Below are positions 34,124 to 41,829 of a stretch of DNA of 64,000 nucleotides, piece by piece. Source of the stretch: Streptomyces pilosus. Its GTDB lineage: Bacteria; Actinomycetota; Actinomycetes; Streptomycetales; Streptomycetaceae. The translations under genes were made by a program, and so were the position numbers. Each line of letters begins with the position of its first letter. Position 1 is the first letter of the stretch. The notes beneath the pieces are model-generated. The model had not been told where the DNA came from. It ran no database searches and saw only the letters and a list, made by a program, of their open reading frames with translations. The stretch lies in NCBI RefSeq assembly GCF_014649835.1, contig NZ_BMTU01000014.1, positions 62,001-126,000 of the forward strand, written 5' to 3'.

Positions 34124-35038
34124 TCAGGCCCGGCCGACGACACAGCTGAACACACCCCCACCGACCCGTACCACCCGCACCCGCACCGCGCGGGCGGGAT
34201 CGGCGCGCGGCCACACACGCAGCCCGTCCCCGACGGGCGAGACCCGCAGCTCCCTCAGGCCCCCCTCCGCCACGGCGAGGGCCTTCCACGCCGCCTCCTT
34301 CGCGGAGAACAACTCCGTCACCGACCGGGCCGCGAGCAGCGCCTCCTCGTCCGCGCGCAGCACCAGGCGGGCCGCTTCGCGGGGGAGCGGCCCCAGTTCC
34401 AGGTCACAGCCGAGGGGCAGGTCCCTGCCGGGACGGCACGCCACGGCAACGGCGATCCCCGCGCTGTGCGAGATCGACGCGGCCCGTCCCGGCGGGAAGA
34501 CCGGCAGACGCCCCGAGCGGGGGATCTCACCGCAGTCCAGCCCCACCGCACGCAGGGCCCGCCGGGCGGCCCGCCGGCCGGCCAGGAACTCCAGCCGCCG
34601 CCGCGCCGGCATCGACGCCGCGGCGGCGGCCTCGGCCGGCCCGGCCGGTCGCGGACTCGGCTCCCGGACATCCGCGACACCCAGCCCGAGTCCGACGGAG
34701 TCCAGCAGCGACCGCAGTGCGGCCACGTCACCACTCACCAGCGCCACCGGCTCTCCACCGGGCCGGCCCCTCCACGGACGCCCCGCATCGACCCCGGCCG
34801 ACCACGGGAGTCCCTGAGCGGTCCCGTCCCGGCACGGCGCGCTCGCGTCGGCGGCGGGCGGGCCGCCGTGCGGGCTCCCCACCGGCCCGGGCCGTCCCCG
34901 CAGGCCCTGCACACCGGCCCGGCTCGTCCCCGCGGGCCCTCCGCCCTCCTCGGGCGCCGACACGGGCCCCGCAGCGGCCCGGGCCGGCCGCGACGTCTCC
35001 GTCGTGGCCGGCCCGGAACGTGCGGGGCGCCCGGTCAT
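34124..35038 (-). CDS. antQ: Sfp-type 4'-phosphopantetheinyl transferase
   Basis: This enzyme attaches the CoA-derived phosphopantetheine arm to carrier domains such as AntG and the T/ACP domains of AntC and AntD. Sfp hallmarks lie in the C-terminal 200 residues: RRRLEFLAGRRAARRALRAVG, FPPGRAASISHSAG, GCDLELGPLP (Mg-binding Asp/Glu) and FSAKEAAWKALA. The start is uncertain. The ATG at 35038 follows the antF stop by 22 nt and gives 304 aa, with an odd Pro/Gly/Arg-rich N-terminus and no ribosome site. A GTG at 34747 has GGAG at 5 nt and gives a normal 207-aa enzyme. antQ marks a minority form of antimycin clusters; antP, present in the long form, is missing. Confidence 0.85.
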   Translation of the reverse strand: MTGRPARSGPATTETSRPARAAAGPVSAPEEGGGPAGTSRAGVQGLRGRPGPVGSPHGGPPAADASAPCRDGTAQGLPWSAGVDAGRPWRGRPGGEPVALVSGDVAALRSLLDSVGLGLGVADVREPSPRPAGPAEAAAAASMPARRRLEFLAGRRAARRALRAVGLDCGEIPRSGRLPVFPPGRAASISHSAGIAVAVACRPGRDLPLGCDLELGPLPREAARLVLRADEEALLAARSVTELFSAKEAAWKALAVAEGGLRELRVSPVGDGLRVWPRADPARAVRVRVVRVGGGVFSCVVGRA

Positions 35039-35060
35039 CGCCGTCCGCCGTCGCACGCGC

Positions 35061-36545
35061 TCACACCCGCAGCAGCTTCTTGACGATCTTCCCGGCGGGA
35101 TTGCGCGGCACCTGCTCGATGAACTCCACCCGCCGCGGCCGCTTGTACGGCGCGAGCAGGCCCGCGACGTGCGCGAGCAACTCCGCCGCGGCCGGCTCCG
35201 CACCCGCCTCCAGGGCGACGTACGCCAGCGGCACCTCACCGTAGTCCTCGTCGGGCATGCCGACGACCGCCGCGTCCCGGACCGCCGGGTGGGTCATCAG
35301 GGCGCGTTCGATCTCCGAGGGGTACACGTTCTGGCCCGCGCGGATGATCACGTCCTTGGTGCGGTCCACCAGGCTGATGCGGCCCTCCTCGTCCATGAAG
35401 CCGAGGTCGCCCGTCCTGATCCAGCCGTCGCGGGTGATCTCGCTGGTGGCCTCCGGGTCGTTCCAGTAGCCCTGCATGACGCCCGGCCCGCGCACCACGA
35501 TCTCGCCGATCTCACCGGGCGGCAGTTCCCGGCCTGCCCCGTCCACGGCGCGGGCGGACATGCCCGGCACGACCCGCCCGCACGGAATGCGGGCGGTGAC
35601 GTCCCCGGGAGCGGGGTGCTCGTCGGGACCGAGCGTGACGAACGGGCCGCCCACCTCCGTCATGCCGTACACCTGCCGGAAACCGCACCCGAGCCGTTCG
35701 ACCGCGTCGGCGTAGACGTCGAGCGGCATGGGGGCGGCCCCGTACAGGACCTCCCGCAGTGAGGACAGGTCGGTGTGCCGGGACGCCTTCGCCTGGAGCA
35801 TGAAGCGCAGCATCTGCGGCACCAGCCACATGTGCGTGGCGCGGTGCCGCTCCACCGCGGACAGGGCCCCCTGCGGGGTGAATCCGGGCATCAGTACGAC
35901 GGTCGCGCCGGCCGCCAGGTAGGTCAGGGACACGACCATGCTGCCGTGGTACAGCGGGCAGCAGTTGACCATGACGATGTCGTCGGTGGGGCGGGCCATC
36001 ACCAGCCAGCCGAGGGCGATCGCGCGGAACGACGCGCTGTCGACCGTCACCCCCTTGGCCTGCCCGGTGGTCGCCGAGGTGTGCAGCACGGCGATCGGGT
36101 CCGTGTCGGCGACGTCCGGCAGCTCCCGCTCGGCCGCGAGCGTGCCCAGCGCGGCGAAGGCGGGCTTGTCGAGGGCCACCCGGACGCGCACCGAACCCGG
36201 CAGGTCCGCGTGCCGGTCCAGCAGCCCGGACTCGCCGAGGACCGCCACCGCGCCGACGCGCTCGATGATCCCGGCGACCTCGGGCTCGGCCAGACTGTGG
36301 TTCAGCGGCACGAACAGCGCGCCGAGCCGGGCCAGCGCGAAGTAGCTCTCCAGGACCTCGATCCGGTCCTTGGCGAGCACGGCGACCCGGTCGCCGCGCC
36401 GGATTCCCAACTCGGCAAGCCCGTAGGCGAGTTGCAGCGTACGATCATGCAGCTCGGCCCAGGTGACGCTGCGCTCCTCGTCCACCAGCGCGGTCCGGCC
36501 GGGCCGGCACTGGCGGTTGCGCTCCAGCAGCTGCGTCAGCCACAT
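35061..36545 (-). CDS. antF: Acyl-AMP/CoA ligase loading the aryl starter on AntG
   Basis: A 494-aa ANL-superfamily adenylating enzyme. The ATP loop is AVLHTSATTGQAKGVTVD. YGMTEVGGP and GWIRTGDLGFMDEEGRISLVDRTKDVIIRAGQNVYPSEIE are the later core motifs, and the catalytic Lys lies in PRNPAGKIVKKLLRV. In the pathway it activates anthranilate and loads it on the carrier AntG. The stop of antG and the ATG of antF share TGATG, so the two proteins are made together. A GTG one codon earlier (36548) is possible. It is transcribed with antG and antQ, divergent from antH. Confidence 0.93.
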   Translation of the reverse strand: MWLTQLLERNRQCRPGRTALVDEERSVTWAELHDRTLQLAYGLAELGIRRGDRVAVLAKDRIEVLESYFALARLGALFVPLNHSLAEPEVAGIIERVGAVAVLGESGLLDRHADLPGSVRVRVALDKPAFAALGTLAAERELPDVADTDPIAVLHTSATTGQAKGVTVDSASFRAIALGWLVMARPTDDIVMVNCCPLYHGSMVVSLTYLAAGATVVLMPGFTPQGALSAVERHRATHMWLVPQMLRFMLQAKASRHTDLSSLREVLYGAAPMPLDVYADAVERLGCGFRQVYGMTEVGGPFVTLGPDEHPAPGDVTARIPCGRVVPGMSARAVDGAGRELPPGEIGEIVVRGPGVMQGYWNDPEATSEITRDGWIRTGDLGFMDEEGRISLVDRTKDVIIRAGQNVYPSEIERALMTHPAVRDAAVVGMPDEDYGEVPLAYVALEAGAEPAAAELLAHVAGLLAPYKRPRRVEFIEQVPRNPAGKIVKKLLRV

Positions 36546-36793
36546 CACGCACCGCCGCTCGCGCCGGCGACCGCGCGCTCGGCCACGAAACGCTCGTAGT
36601 CGCCGATCGTGCGCAGCTCCTCCATGTCCTCGGCGGTGATCTCGACGCCGAGCCGCTGCTCGACCAGCAGCACGAGGCGCACCAGATCCCCGGAGTCGAT
36701 ACCGCTGGCGGCCAGGTCTGCGTCGTCACCGATCCGGTCGGCGTACTCGGCCGTGCCGGTGAGTTCGACCAGCAACTCCCTGATGGTGCTCAT
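36545..36793 (-). CDS. antG: Discrete aryl/peptidyl carrier protein
   Basis: An 82-aa stand-alone carrier protein. The phosphopantetheine attachment Ser is in LAASGIDSGDLVRLVLLVEQRLGVEI, the usual D-S motif plus helix 2. Anthranilate is tethered here by AntF, oxidised by AntHIJKL and handed to AntC. The ATG at 36793 is preceded by AAGGGGAAACC. First gene of the antG-antF-antQ operon, expected to depend on sigma-AntA. Confidence 0.92.
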   Translation of the reverse strand: MSTIRELLVELTGTAEYADRIGDDADLAASGIDSGDLVRLVLLVEQRLGVEITAEDMEELRTIGDYERFVAERAVAGASGGA

Positions 36794-37018
36794 GGTTTCC
36801 CCTTTCGCCCCGGCGTGCCGGCCGCCGCGGTCCACGACTGTCACCCCCTCAAGAGGCGACGGCGCCCGGCCTCACTCCCCGCGCGTCCCGTGACCTTTGT
36901 CACGCGCCCGAACCTCACACGGCGGGGATAGCCGGGCCGCGCGCCCCGCCTCTTACCGCAACGAAGCAACCCGCTCCGCCCGGCGCCTCGCGCGGGCGGT
37001 TCCCGAGCCGAAGGAGTG
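36794..37018. other. antG/antH divergent promoter region
   Basis: This 225-bp region should carry two sigma-AntA promoters back to back. GAAC/GTTC elements are present (for example at 36910 and on the other strand near 37000), but I cannot assign -35/-10 pairs with confidence. A CGTGAC-N4-GTCACG dyad lies in the centre. Confidence 0.5.
36889..36904. promoter_or_regulatory. CGTGAC-CTTT-GTCACG dyad, Crp-like site
   Basis: A perfect 6-4-6 inverted repeat midway between antG and antH. Its core GTGACCTTTGTCAC fits the GTG-N6-GNCAC pattern reported for Streptomyces coelicolor Crp. Binding is inferred. Confidence 0.45.
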
Positions 37019-37024
37019 ATGCGC

Positions 37025-37120
37025 GTGCCCAGGCAGCCGGTACGGGTCCGGGCCCCGGGACGGTGCCCGCAGCACGGCACCGCCGCGACGGTCGCCGGAC
37101 GCACGGACGGTGCCCGGTGA
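37025..37120 (+). CDS. 31-codon leader ORF translationally coupled to antH
   Basis: AAGGAG at 37011 lies 8 nt before this GTG; an ATG at 37019 in the same frame is alternative. The frame gives a basic 31-aa peptide (VPRQPVRVRAPGRC...). Its TGA overlaps the antH GTG at 37117 as GTGA. antH has no ribosome site of its own, so ribosomes probably reach it through this ORF. It may be only a coupling device. Confidence 0.4.
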   Translation: MPRQPVRVRAPGRCPQHGTAATVAGRTDGAR

Positions 37121-38121
37121 CCGCGTCGGCCACCCGCGCGGACGAGGACGAACTGCTCGCCCACTTCGACGCCCTCATCGCCGACGGCCGCACGATCGAA
37201 CCGCGCGACTGGATGCCCGACGGCTACCGCCGCATGCTGGTCCGGCAGATCGCCCAGCACGCCCATTCCGAGATCATCGGCATGCAGCCGGAGGGCGGCT
37301 GGCTCACGCGGGCCCCGTCCCTGCACCGCAAGTCGGTCCTGCTCGCCAAGGTCGGGGACGAGGCGGGCCACGGCCTGTACCTGTACTCCGCCGCCGAGAC
37401 GCTCGGCGTGGACCGCGCCGATCTGCTGGACGCACTGCACCACGGCCGCCAGCGCGCCTCGGCCACCTTCAACCATCCCGCGCTGACCTGGGCGGACACC
37501 GGGGCCATCGCCTGGCTGACGGACGGCGCCGCCGTCATCAACCAGGCACCCCTGTGCCGTACCTCCTACGGGCCCTACGCCCGGGCGATGCGCCGCGTCT
37601 GCCAGGAGGAGGCCTTCCACGTGCGGCAGGGCTACGACCTGATGCGCGCCCTGTGCGAGGGGACCCCGGAGCAGAAGGAAATGGCGCAGGACGCGGTGAA
37701 CCGCTGGTGGCTGCCCGCCGTGGCGCTGATGTTCGGGCCACCCGACACCGAGGCGGGCGGCGCCGACGCGCGGACCGCCGCGCTGGGCGCCGCGGTCTCC
37801 CGCCGCGCGATGGCCTGGGGCATCAAGCGCCACACCAACGACGAACTGCGCCAGCGTTTCGTCGACACCTGCGTCCCGCAGGCCGAACGCCTCGGCCTGA
37901 CGCTGCCCGACCCGGTGATCCGCTGGAACGAGGAGCGCGGCCACTACGACTTCACGCCCGTCGACTGGGACACGTACCGCAAGGCCCTGGGCGACGACAC
38001 CCACTGGGCGCGGCAGCGCATCGCGCACCGCCTGGCCGCGCACGAGGACGGCGCCTGGGTCAGGGAGGCCGCCGTCGCGCACGCGGCGCGGACGGACGAG
38101 CCGCGAGGAGCGGCGGCATGA
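37117..38121 (+). CDS. antH: PaaA-like catalytic subunit of the anthraniloyl oxygenase
   Basis: A 334-aa bacterial multicomponent diiron monooxygenase alpha subunit, homologous to PaaA of phenylacetyl-CoA epoxidase. Diiron ligands are seen in QHAHSEIIGMQPE, KVGDEAGHGLYLYSAAE and RRVCQEEAFHVRQGYDLM (E, ExxH, ExxH pattern). With AntI-AntL it oxidises anthraniloyl-S-AntG to the 3-aminosalicyl starter of antimycin. The GTG at 37117 is favoured because the leader ORF ends there; the earlier in-frame ATG at 37063 lacks a ribosome site. It begins the antHIJKLMNO operon. Confidence 0.93.
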   Translation: MTASATRADEDELLAHFDALIADGRTIEPRDWMPDGYRRMLVRQIAQHAHSEIIGMQPEGGWLTRAPSLHRKSVLLAKVGDEAGHGLYLYSAAETLGVDRADLLDALHHGRQRASATFNHPALTWADTGAIAWLTDGAAVINQAPLCRTSYGPYARAMRRVCQEEAFHVRQGYDLMRALCEGTPEQKEMAQDAVNRWWLPAVALMFGPPDTEAGGADARTAALGAAVSRRAMAWGIKRHTNDELRQRFVDTCVPQAERLGLTLPDPVIRWNEERGHYDFTPVDWDTYRKALGDDTHWARQRIAHRLAAHEDGAWVREAAVAHAARTDEPRGAAA

Positions 38122-38429
38122 CCGCCGCACCGGAGGGAGCGCCGGCGTCGTGGGAGGTGTTCCTGCGGGCCCGCAGGGGCCTGGCGCACCAGCACGTGGG
38201 GTCGGTGCGCGCCGCCGGCCCGGACGCGGCGCTGGCCGCCGCCCGCGACCTGTACACCCGCCGGGGCGAACCCCTGTCGCTGTGGGTGGTCCGCTCCGAC
38301 GCCGTCCACACGGCCTCCCCGGACGAACGCGACCCGTACTTCGCGGGTGCCCGCCACAAGCCGTACCGCTACCCCGAGCACTACGCGCCGCTGACCGAGA
38401 AAGGCCCCCAAGGTGAGCACCACGAGTGA
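38118..38429 (+). CDS. antI: PaaB-like oxygenase subunit
   Basis: A 103-aa PaaB-family structural subunit (SWEVFLRARRGLAHQHVGSVRA, then LYTRRGEPLSLWVVRSDAVHTA and FAGARHKPYRYPEHY). PaaB bridges catalytic subcomplexes in the homologous enzyme. The ATG overlaps the antH stop (ATGA), and its own end overlaps antJ by 17 nt. Confidence 0.92.
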   Translation: MTAAPEGAPASWEVFLRARRGLAHQHVGSVRAAGPDAALAAARDLYTRRGEPLSLWVVRSDAVHTASPDERDPYFAGARHKPYRYPEHYAPLTEKGPQGEHHE

Positions 38430-39231
38430 CGTCACGGCGGTGCGTCCCGGCCGCCCGCCGGGCGAAACGCCGACCGCCGCCGGTCCCGACCTCGCCCGGT
38501 ACCTGACACGCCTCGGCGACGACGCCCTCGTCCTCGGCCAGCGACTGTGCCAGTGGATCACCCGCGCGCCGACCGTCGACGAGGACCTGGCCCTGTCCAA
38601 CATCGCCCTCGACCTGATCGGCCACGCCCGCGTGCTGCTCACCCGCGCCGGCCGCCTCGACGGAACCGGCCGCACCGAGGACGACCTCGCCTACGCCCGC
38701 TCGGAACGCGAGTTCACCAACGCCCTGCTGACCGAACTCCCCAACGGCGACTTCGCCGTGACCGTGGCCCGGCAACTCGCCTACACCCACTACGCCGTCC
38801 TCCACTACGAGGCCCTCGCGCACTGCCCCGACCGCGAACTCGCCGCGTTCGGGGCCCGGGCCGCCAAGGAGGTCGCGTTCCACCGGCTGCACGCCGACCG
38901 CTGGACGGTGACGCTGGGACGCGGCACCGCCGAGAGCGCGCGCCGCATGCGGCACGCCCTGGAGCGGGTGTGGCCCTACACCGGTGAACTCTTCGAGGAG
39001 GACGACGTGGTGCGCCGCCTGGCCGCGTCCGGCACCGTGCCCTCACCGGCGCCCCTGCGGGAGACCTGGCTCGGACGGATCACCGAGGTCGTCACCGGGG
39101 CGGGACTCGCCGTGCCCGCCCCCACCTGGTCGGCCACCGGCGGCCGCACGGGCCTGCACACCGAGGAGTTCGGGCCGCTGCTGGCCGAACTGCAGTCCGT
39201 GCGACGGCAGTTCCCGGGAGGTACCTGGTGA
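38413..39231 (+). CDS. antJ: PaaC-like oxygenase subunit
   Basis: A 272-aa PaaC-family subunit that stabilises the catalytic AntH chain. Recognisable blocks: RYLTRLGDDALVLGQRLCQWITRAPTVDEDLALSNIALDLIGHAR, AYARSEREFTNALLTELPNGDFAVTVARQ and KEVAFHRLHADRWTVTLGRGTAES. The start is a GTG inside the end of antI. A Pro/Gly-rich N-terminal 25 residues precede the conserved part. Confidence 0.92.
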   Translation: MSTTSDVTAVRPGRPPGETPTAAGPDLARYLTRLGDDALVLGQRLCQWITRAPTVDEDLALSNIALDLIGHARVLLTRAGRLDGTGRTEDDLAYARSEREFTNALLTELPNGDFAVTVARQLAYTHYAVLHYEALAHCPDRELAAFGARAAKEVAFHRLHADRWTVTLGRGTAESARRMRHALERVWPYTGELFEEDDVVRRLAASGTVPSPAPLRETWLGRITEVVTGAGLAVPAPTWSATGGRTGLHTEEFGPLLAELQSVRRQFPGGTW

Positions 39232-39740
39232 GCGAGCGCGCACCGGTCACGGCCCGTCTCTCCGCCGAGGAGGTGCGCGAGCAGGTGGCCGCGCTGCCGG
39301 ACCCGGAACTCCCGGTGATCGGCCTCGGCGACCTCGGCGTGGTGGGCTCCGTCGCCCCCGGCGCCGACGGCGTGCTGGAGGTGGAGATCACGCCCACCTA
39401 CCTGGGCTGCCCCGCGCTGCCCGAGATCACCGCCGGTGTGCGGGAGGTCCTGGCCGCCTGCGGCCACCCCGACGGCCGCGTCCGGCATGTCCTGTCGCCC
39501 CCCTGGACGACGGACCGCATCACCCCCGACGGGCGACGCGCACTCGCCGCACACGGCATCGCCCCACCCGTGACCCCGGCGCCCGACGGCCCGGTGCCCG
39601 TCGCACTGGGTGCGGTGCCCTGCCCGCACTGCGGCTCCCGGGCCACCCGGCCGCACAGCGCCTTCGGGCCGTCCCGCTGCCAGTCGGTGCTGTGGTGCAC
39701 GGCGTGCCGCGAGCCCTTCCCCCACCTGACCGCGCTGTGA
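39228..39740 (+). CDS. antK: PaaD-like Fe-S assembly/accessory subunit
   Basis: A 170-aa protein with an MIP18/DUF59 domain (LPDPELPVIGLGDLGVVGSV, ITPTYLGCPALPEI) and a C-terminal four-Cys zinc-ribbon-like element (VPCPHCGSRATRPHSAFGPS, then CQSVLWCTACREPF). In the Paa system PaaD matures the Fe-S/diiron enzyme. The GTG overlaps the antJ stop (GTGA). The 3' end is part of a tandem duplication leading into antL. Confidence 0.92.
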   Translation: MSERAPVTARLSAEEVREQVAALPDPELPVIGLGDLGVVGSVAPGADGVLEVEITPTYLGCPALPEITAGVREVLAACGHPDGRVRHVLSPPWTTDRITPDGRRALAAHGIAPPVTPAPDGPVPVALGAVPCPHCGSRATRPHSAFGPSRCQSVLWCTACREPFPHLTAL

Positions 39741-39790
39741 GGACGACCGTGACCCTTCCCCACCCGCCCGCGCTGCGAGGCCGACCGTGA
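39714..39790 (+). repeat. Tandem duplication at the antK-antL junction
   Basis: About 38 nt (CCCTTCCCC...GCGCTG.GAGG.CGACCGTGA) occur twice back to back. The first copy encodes the end and stop of antK plus a GTG at 39749. The second carries the antL GTG at 39787. The first GTG opens a 13-codon mini-ORF whose TGA overlaps the antL start. Confidence 0.65.
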
Positions 39791-40953
39791 ACACCACCCC
39801 GCCCGCCCTCCTCGACGCGGCGCCGGCCGGTCCGCCCCGCCGCACCGGCTGGCACCCCCTCGACGTCACCGAGGTCCGTCAGCTGAGCGCCGACACGGTC
39901 GCCGTCACCCTGCACGTGCCCACCGCGCTGCGCGACGTGTTCGCCCACCACCCCGGCCAGCACGTCGTCGTCCGGCACCGCCGGGCCGGCACCGCACTGC
40001 GGCGCAGCTACTCGATCTGCCCGCCGCCGCACACACCCGGGGCGCTCCGCCTGGTGATCAAGCGGTCCGGCCCCGGCGGTTTCGGTGAGCACGCCACCAC
40101 CCGGCTCGCCCCGGGAGAGTGCCTCGACGTCTCCCCGCCCACCGGCACCTTCGCGCTGCCGGAGCTGCCGGGCGCCCACCACGTCCTCCTCGCGGCCGGC
40201 ACCGGCATCACCCCGCTGGCACCGATGGCCACCGGGGCGCTGCGCGGGGACCCCGCCTGCCGCGTCAGCCTCGTCCACTCGGTCCGCACCTCCGCCGACG
40301 CCGTACTGGCCGACGAACTGGCCGCGCTGAAGGACGAGTTCCTCGACCGTCTCACCGTCCTGTACGTACTGACCCGGGAGGACCGGGGGAGCGGCCCGTT
40401 CGCACGGCGGCTGGACGCGTCTTCCTTGGGCCGCCTGCTCGCGGCCGTGGACGCCCGGCCTGGCCCGGACACCACGTTCGCCCTGTGCGGACCCCCCGGT
40501 CTCATCGCCACCGCACGGCACGTCCTGGCCGATCTCGGAGCCGATGCCGCCCTCGTCCGCTGGGAACTGTTCACCGCCGACGGCACCCTGCCGCAGCCGC
40601 AGCCGCAGCCGCAGCCGCAGCCGCAGCCGCAGCCGCAGCCGCAGCCGCCGGCCGGACGGGCCCCGACGGCGGGGGAGTACCGGGTCACCGCACTGCTCGA
40701 CGGGCGCCGCCGTGCCGCCACCGTGCTGCCCCACGACCCGGTCCTCCTCGACGCACTGCTGCGCGGTCACCCCGACGTGCCGTACGCCTGCCGTGAGGGC
40801 GTGTGCGGCAGCTGCCGCGCGAAGGTCCTGTCCGGAGAGGTGACCGCGGACGGTCAGCACGCCCTGGACGAACGGGACCGCGCCGCCGGCTACACCCTCG
40901 TCTGCCGCGCCCGGCCCCGCACCCCCGAGATCACCCTCGACTTCGACGCCTGA
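39787..40953 (+). CDS. antL: PaaE-like ferredoxin reductase subunit
   Basis: A 388-aa electron-transfer subunit passing electrons from NADPH to the AntH diiron centre. FAD-binding RRSYSICPPP and GGFGEHATTRL come first. The NADPH-binding AAGTGITPLAPM and FALCGPPGLIATAR follow. Residues from about 315 form a plant-type [2Fe-2S] ferredoxin domain (CREGVCGSCRAKVLSG, then LVCRARP). The linker joining the two halves is nine Pro-Gln dipeptides encoded by a perfect CCGCAG array, which is unusual. The start GTG is reached through a duplicated start region. Confidence 0.92.
   Translation: MNTTPPALLDAAPAGPPRRTGWHPLDVTEVRQLSADTVAVTLHVPTALRDVFAHHPGQHVVVRHRRAGTALRRSYSICPPPHTPGALRLVIKRSGPGGFGEHATTRLAPGECLDVSPPTGTFALPELPGAHHVLLAAGTGITPLAPMATGALRGDPACRVSLVHSVRTSADAVLADELAALKDEFLDRLTVLYVLTREDRGSGPFARRLDASSLGRLLAAVDARPGPDTTFALCGPPGLIATARHVLADLGADAALVRWELFTADGTLPQPQPQPQPQPQPQPQPQPPAGRAPTAGEYRVTALLDGRRRAATVLPHDPVLLDALLRGHPDVPYACREGVCGSCRAKVLSGEVTADGQHALDERDRAAGYTLVCRARPRTPEITLDFDA
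40591..40644 (+). repeat. (CCGCAG)9 hexanucleotide repeat inside antL
   Basis: Nine exact tandem copies of CCGCAG encode (Pro-Gln)9 between the reductase and ferredoxin domains. Gain or loss of units would keep the frame and only alter linker length. Confidence 0.9.
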
Positions 40954-41027
40954 CGCGCACCCCGCGACCACGTTCGATGCCGACGCCCGACCCCCCGCCA
41001 GACCCCCTCAGCGTAAGGAGACCCACG

Positions 41028-41804
41028 ATGACCGCCAGCGCCCGCCACACGGGGAAGACCGCCCTGGTCACCGGAGGCAGCCGGGGCATCGGCAGAGCCA
41101 TCAGCCACCGCCTCGCCCGCGAGGGCGCCCTCGTCGCCGTCCACTACGGCCACGACCTCACGGCCGCCGAGAGGACCGTCAAGGAGATCCAGGCCGACGG
41201 CGGACGCGCCTTCCCCGTCCACGCCGAACTCGGAGTCCCCGGCGACGCCGACACCCTGTGGTCCGCCTTCGACGCGGCCCTGGCGGAGCAGGACGCCCCC
41301 ACGGGCCTGGACATCCTCGTCAACAACGCGGGCATCACCGTCCCCCGCCCGATCGCCCAGGTGACCGAGGACGACTACGACCGCGTCTTCGCGATCAACA
41401 CCAAGGCGCCGTTCTTCATCATCCAGCGCGGACTGGACCGCCTGCGGGACGGCGGCAGGATCGTCAACATCTCCTCCGTCGCGACCCGCGTCGCCTTTCC
41501 CCCGATCGTCTCCTACACCATGACCAAGGCCGCCCTCGACTACCTCACCCTCTCCCTGGCCCAGGAGCTGGGCCCCCGCGGCATCACCGTCAACGCCGTC
41601 GCACCCGGCTACACCGAGACGGAGATCAACCCGACCCTCGCCGTCCCGGAGATCCGGCGCCGCTACTCCGAGGCCTCGGTGTTCGGCCGGCTCGGCGACC
41701 CGGTGGACATCGCCGACGTCGTCTCCTTCGTCGCGAGCGACGAAGCCCGCTGGGTGACCGGCCAGTGGATCGACGCCTCCGGCGGCGCCCACCTCGGTGT
41801 GTGA
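41028..41804 (+). CDS. antM: SDR ketoreductase for the antimycin C8 ketone
   Basis: A 258-aa classical short-chain dehydrogenase/reductase. NADPH binding: TGGSRGIGRAI. The NNAG motif is ILVNNAGITVP. Catalytic Ser-Tyr-Lys are in NISSVATRVAFPPIVSYTMTKAALDY. In the pathway AntM reduces the beta-ketone left by AntD, creating the hydroxyl that AntB acylates. AAGGAG lies 7 nt before the ATG at 41028. Confidence 0.92.
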   Translation: MTASARHTGKTALVTGGSRGIGRAISHRLAREGALVAVHYGHDLTAAERTVKEIQADGGRAFPVHAELGVPGDADTLWSAFDAALAEQDAPTGLDILVNNAGITVPRPIAQVTEDDYDRVFAINTKAPFFIIQRGLDRLRDGGRIVNISSVATRVAFPPIVSYTMTKAALDYLTLSLAQELGPRGITVNAVAPGYTETEINPTLAVPEIRRRYSEASVFGRLGDPVDIADVVSFVASDEARWVTGQWIDASGGAHLGV

Positions 41805-41829
41805 CCCGTCCGCACCCCTGGGAGATGTG

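Noticed and set aside
36900..37010. Exact sigma-AntA promoters for antG and antH
   Set aside because: GAAC-like elements occur, but no paired -35/-10 repeated on both strands could be aligned convincingly.
40591..40644. CRISPR-like repeat
   Set aside because: A 6-nt tandem array with no spacers, in frame within antL.
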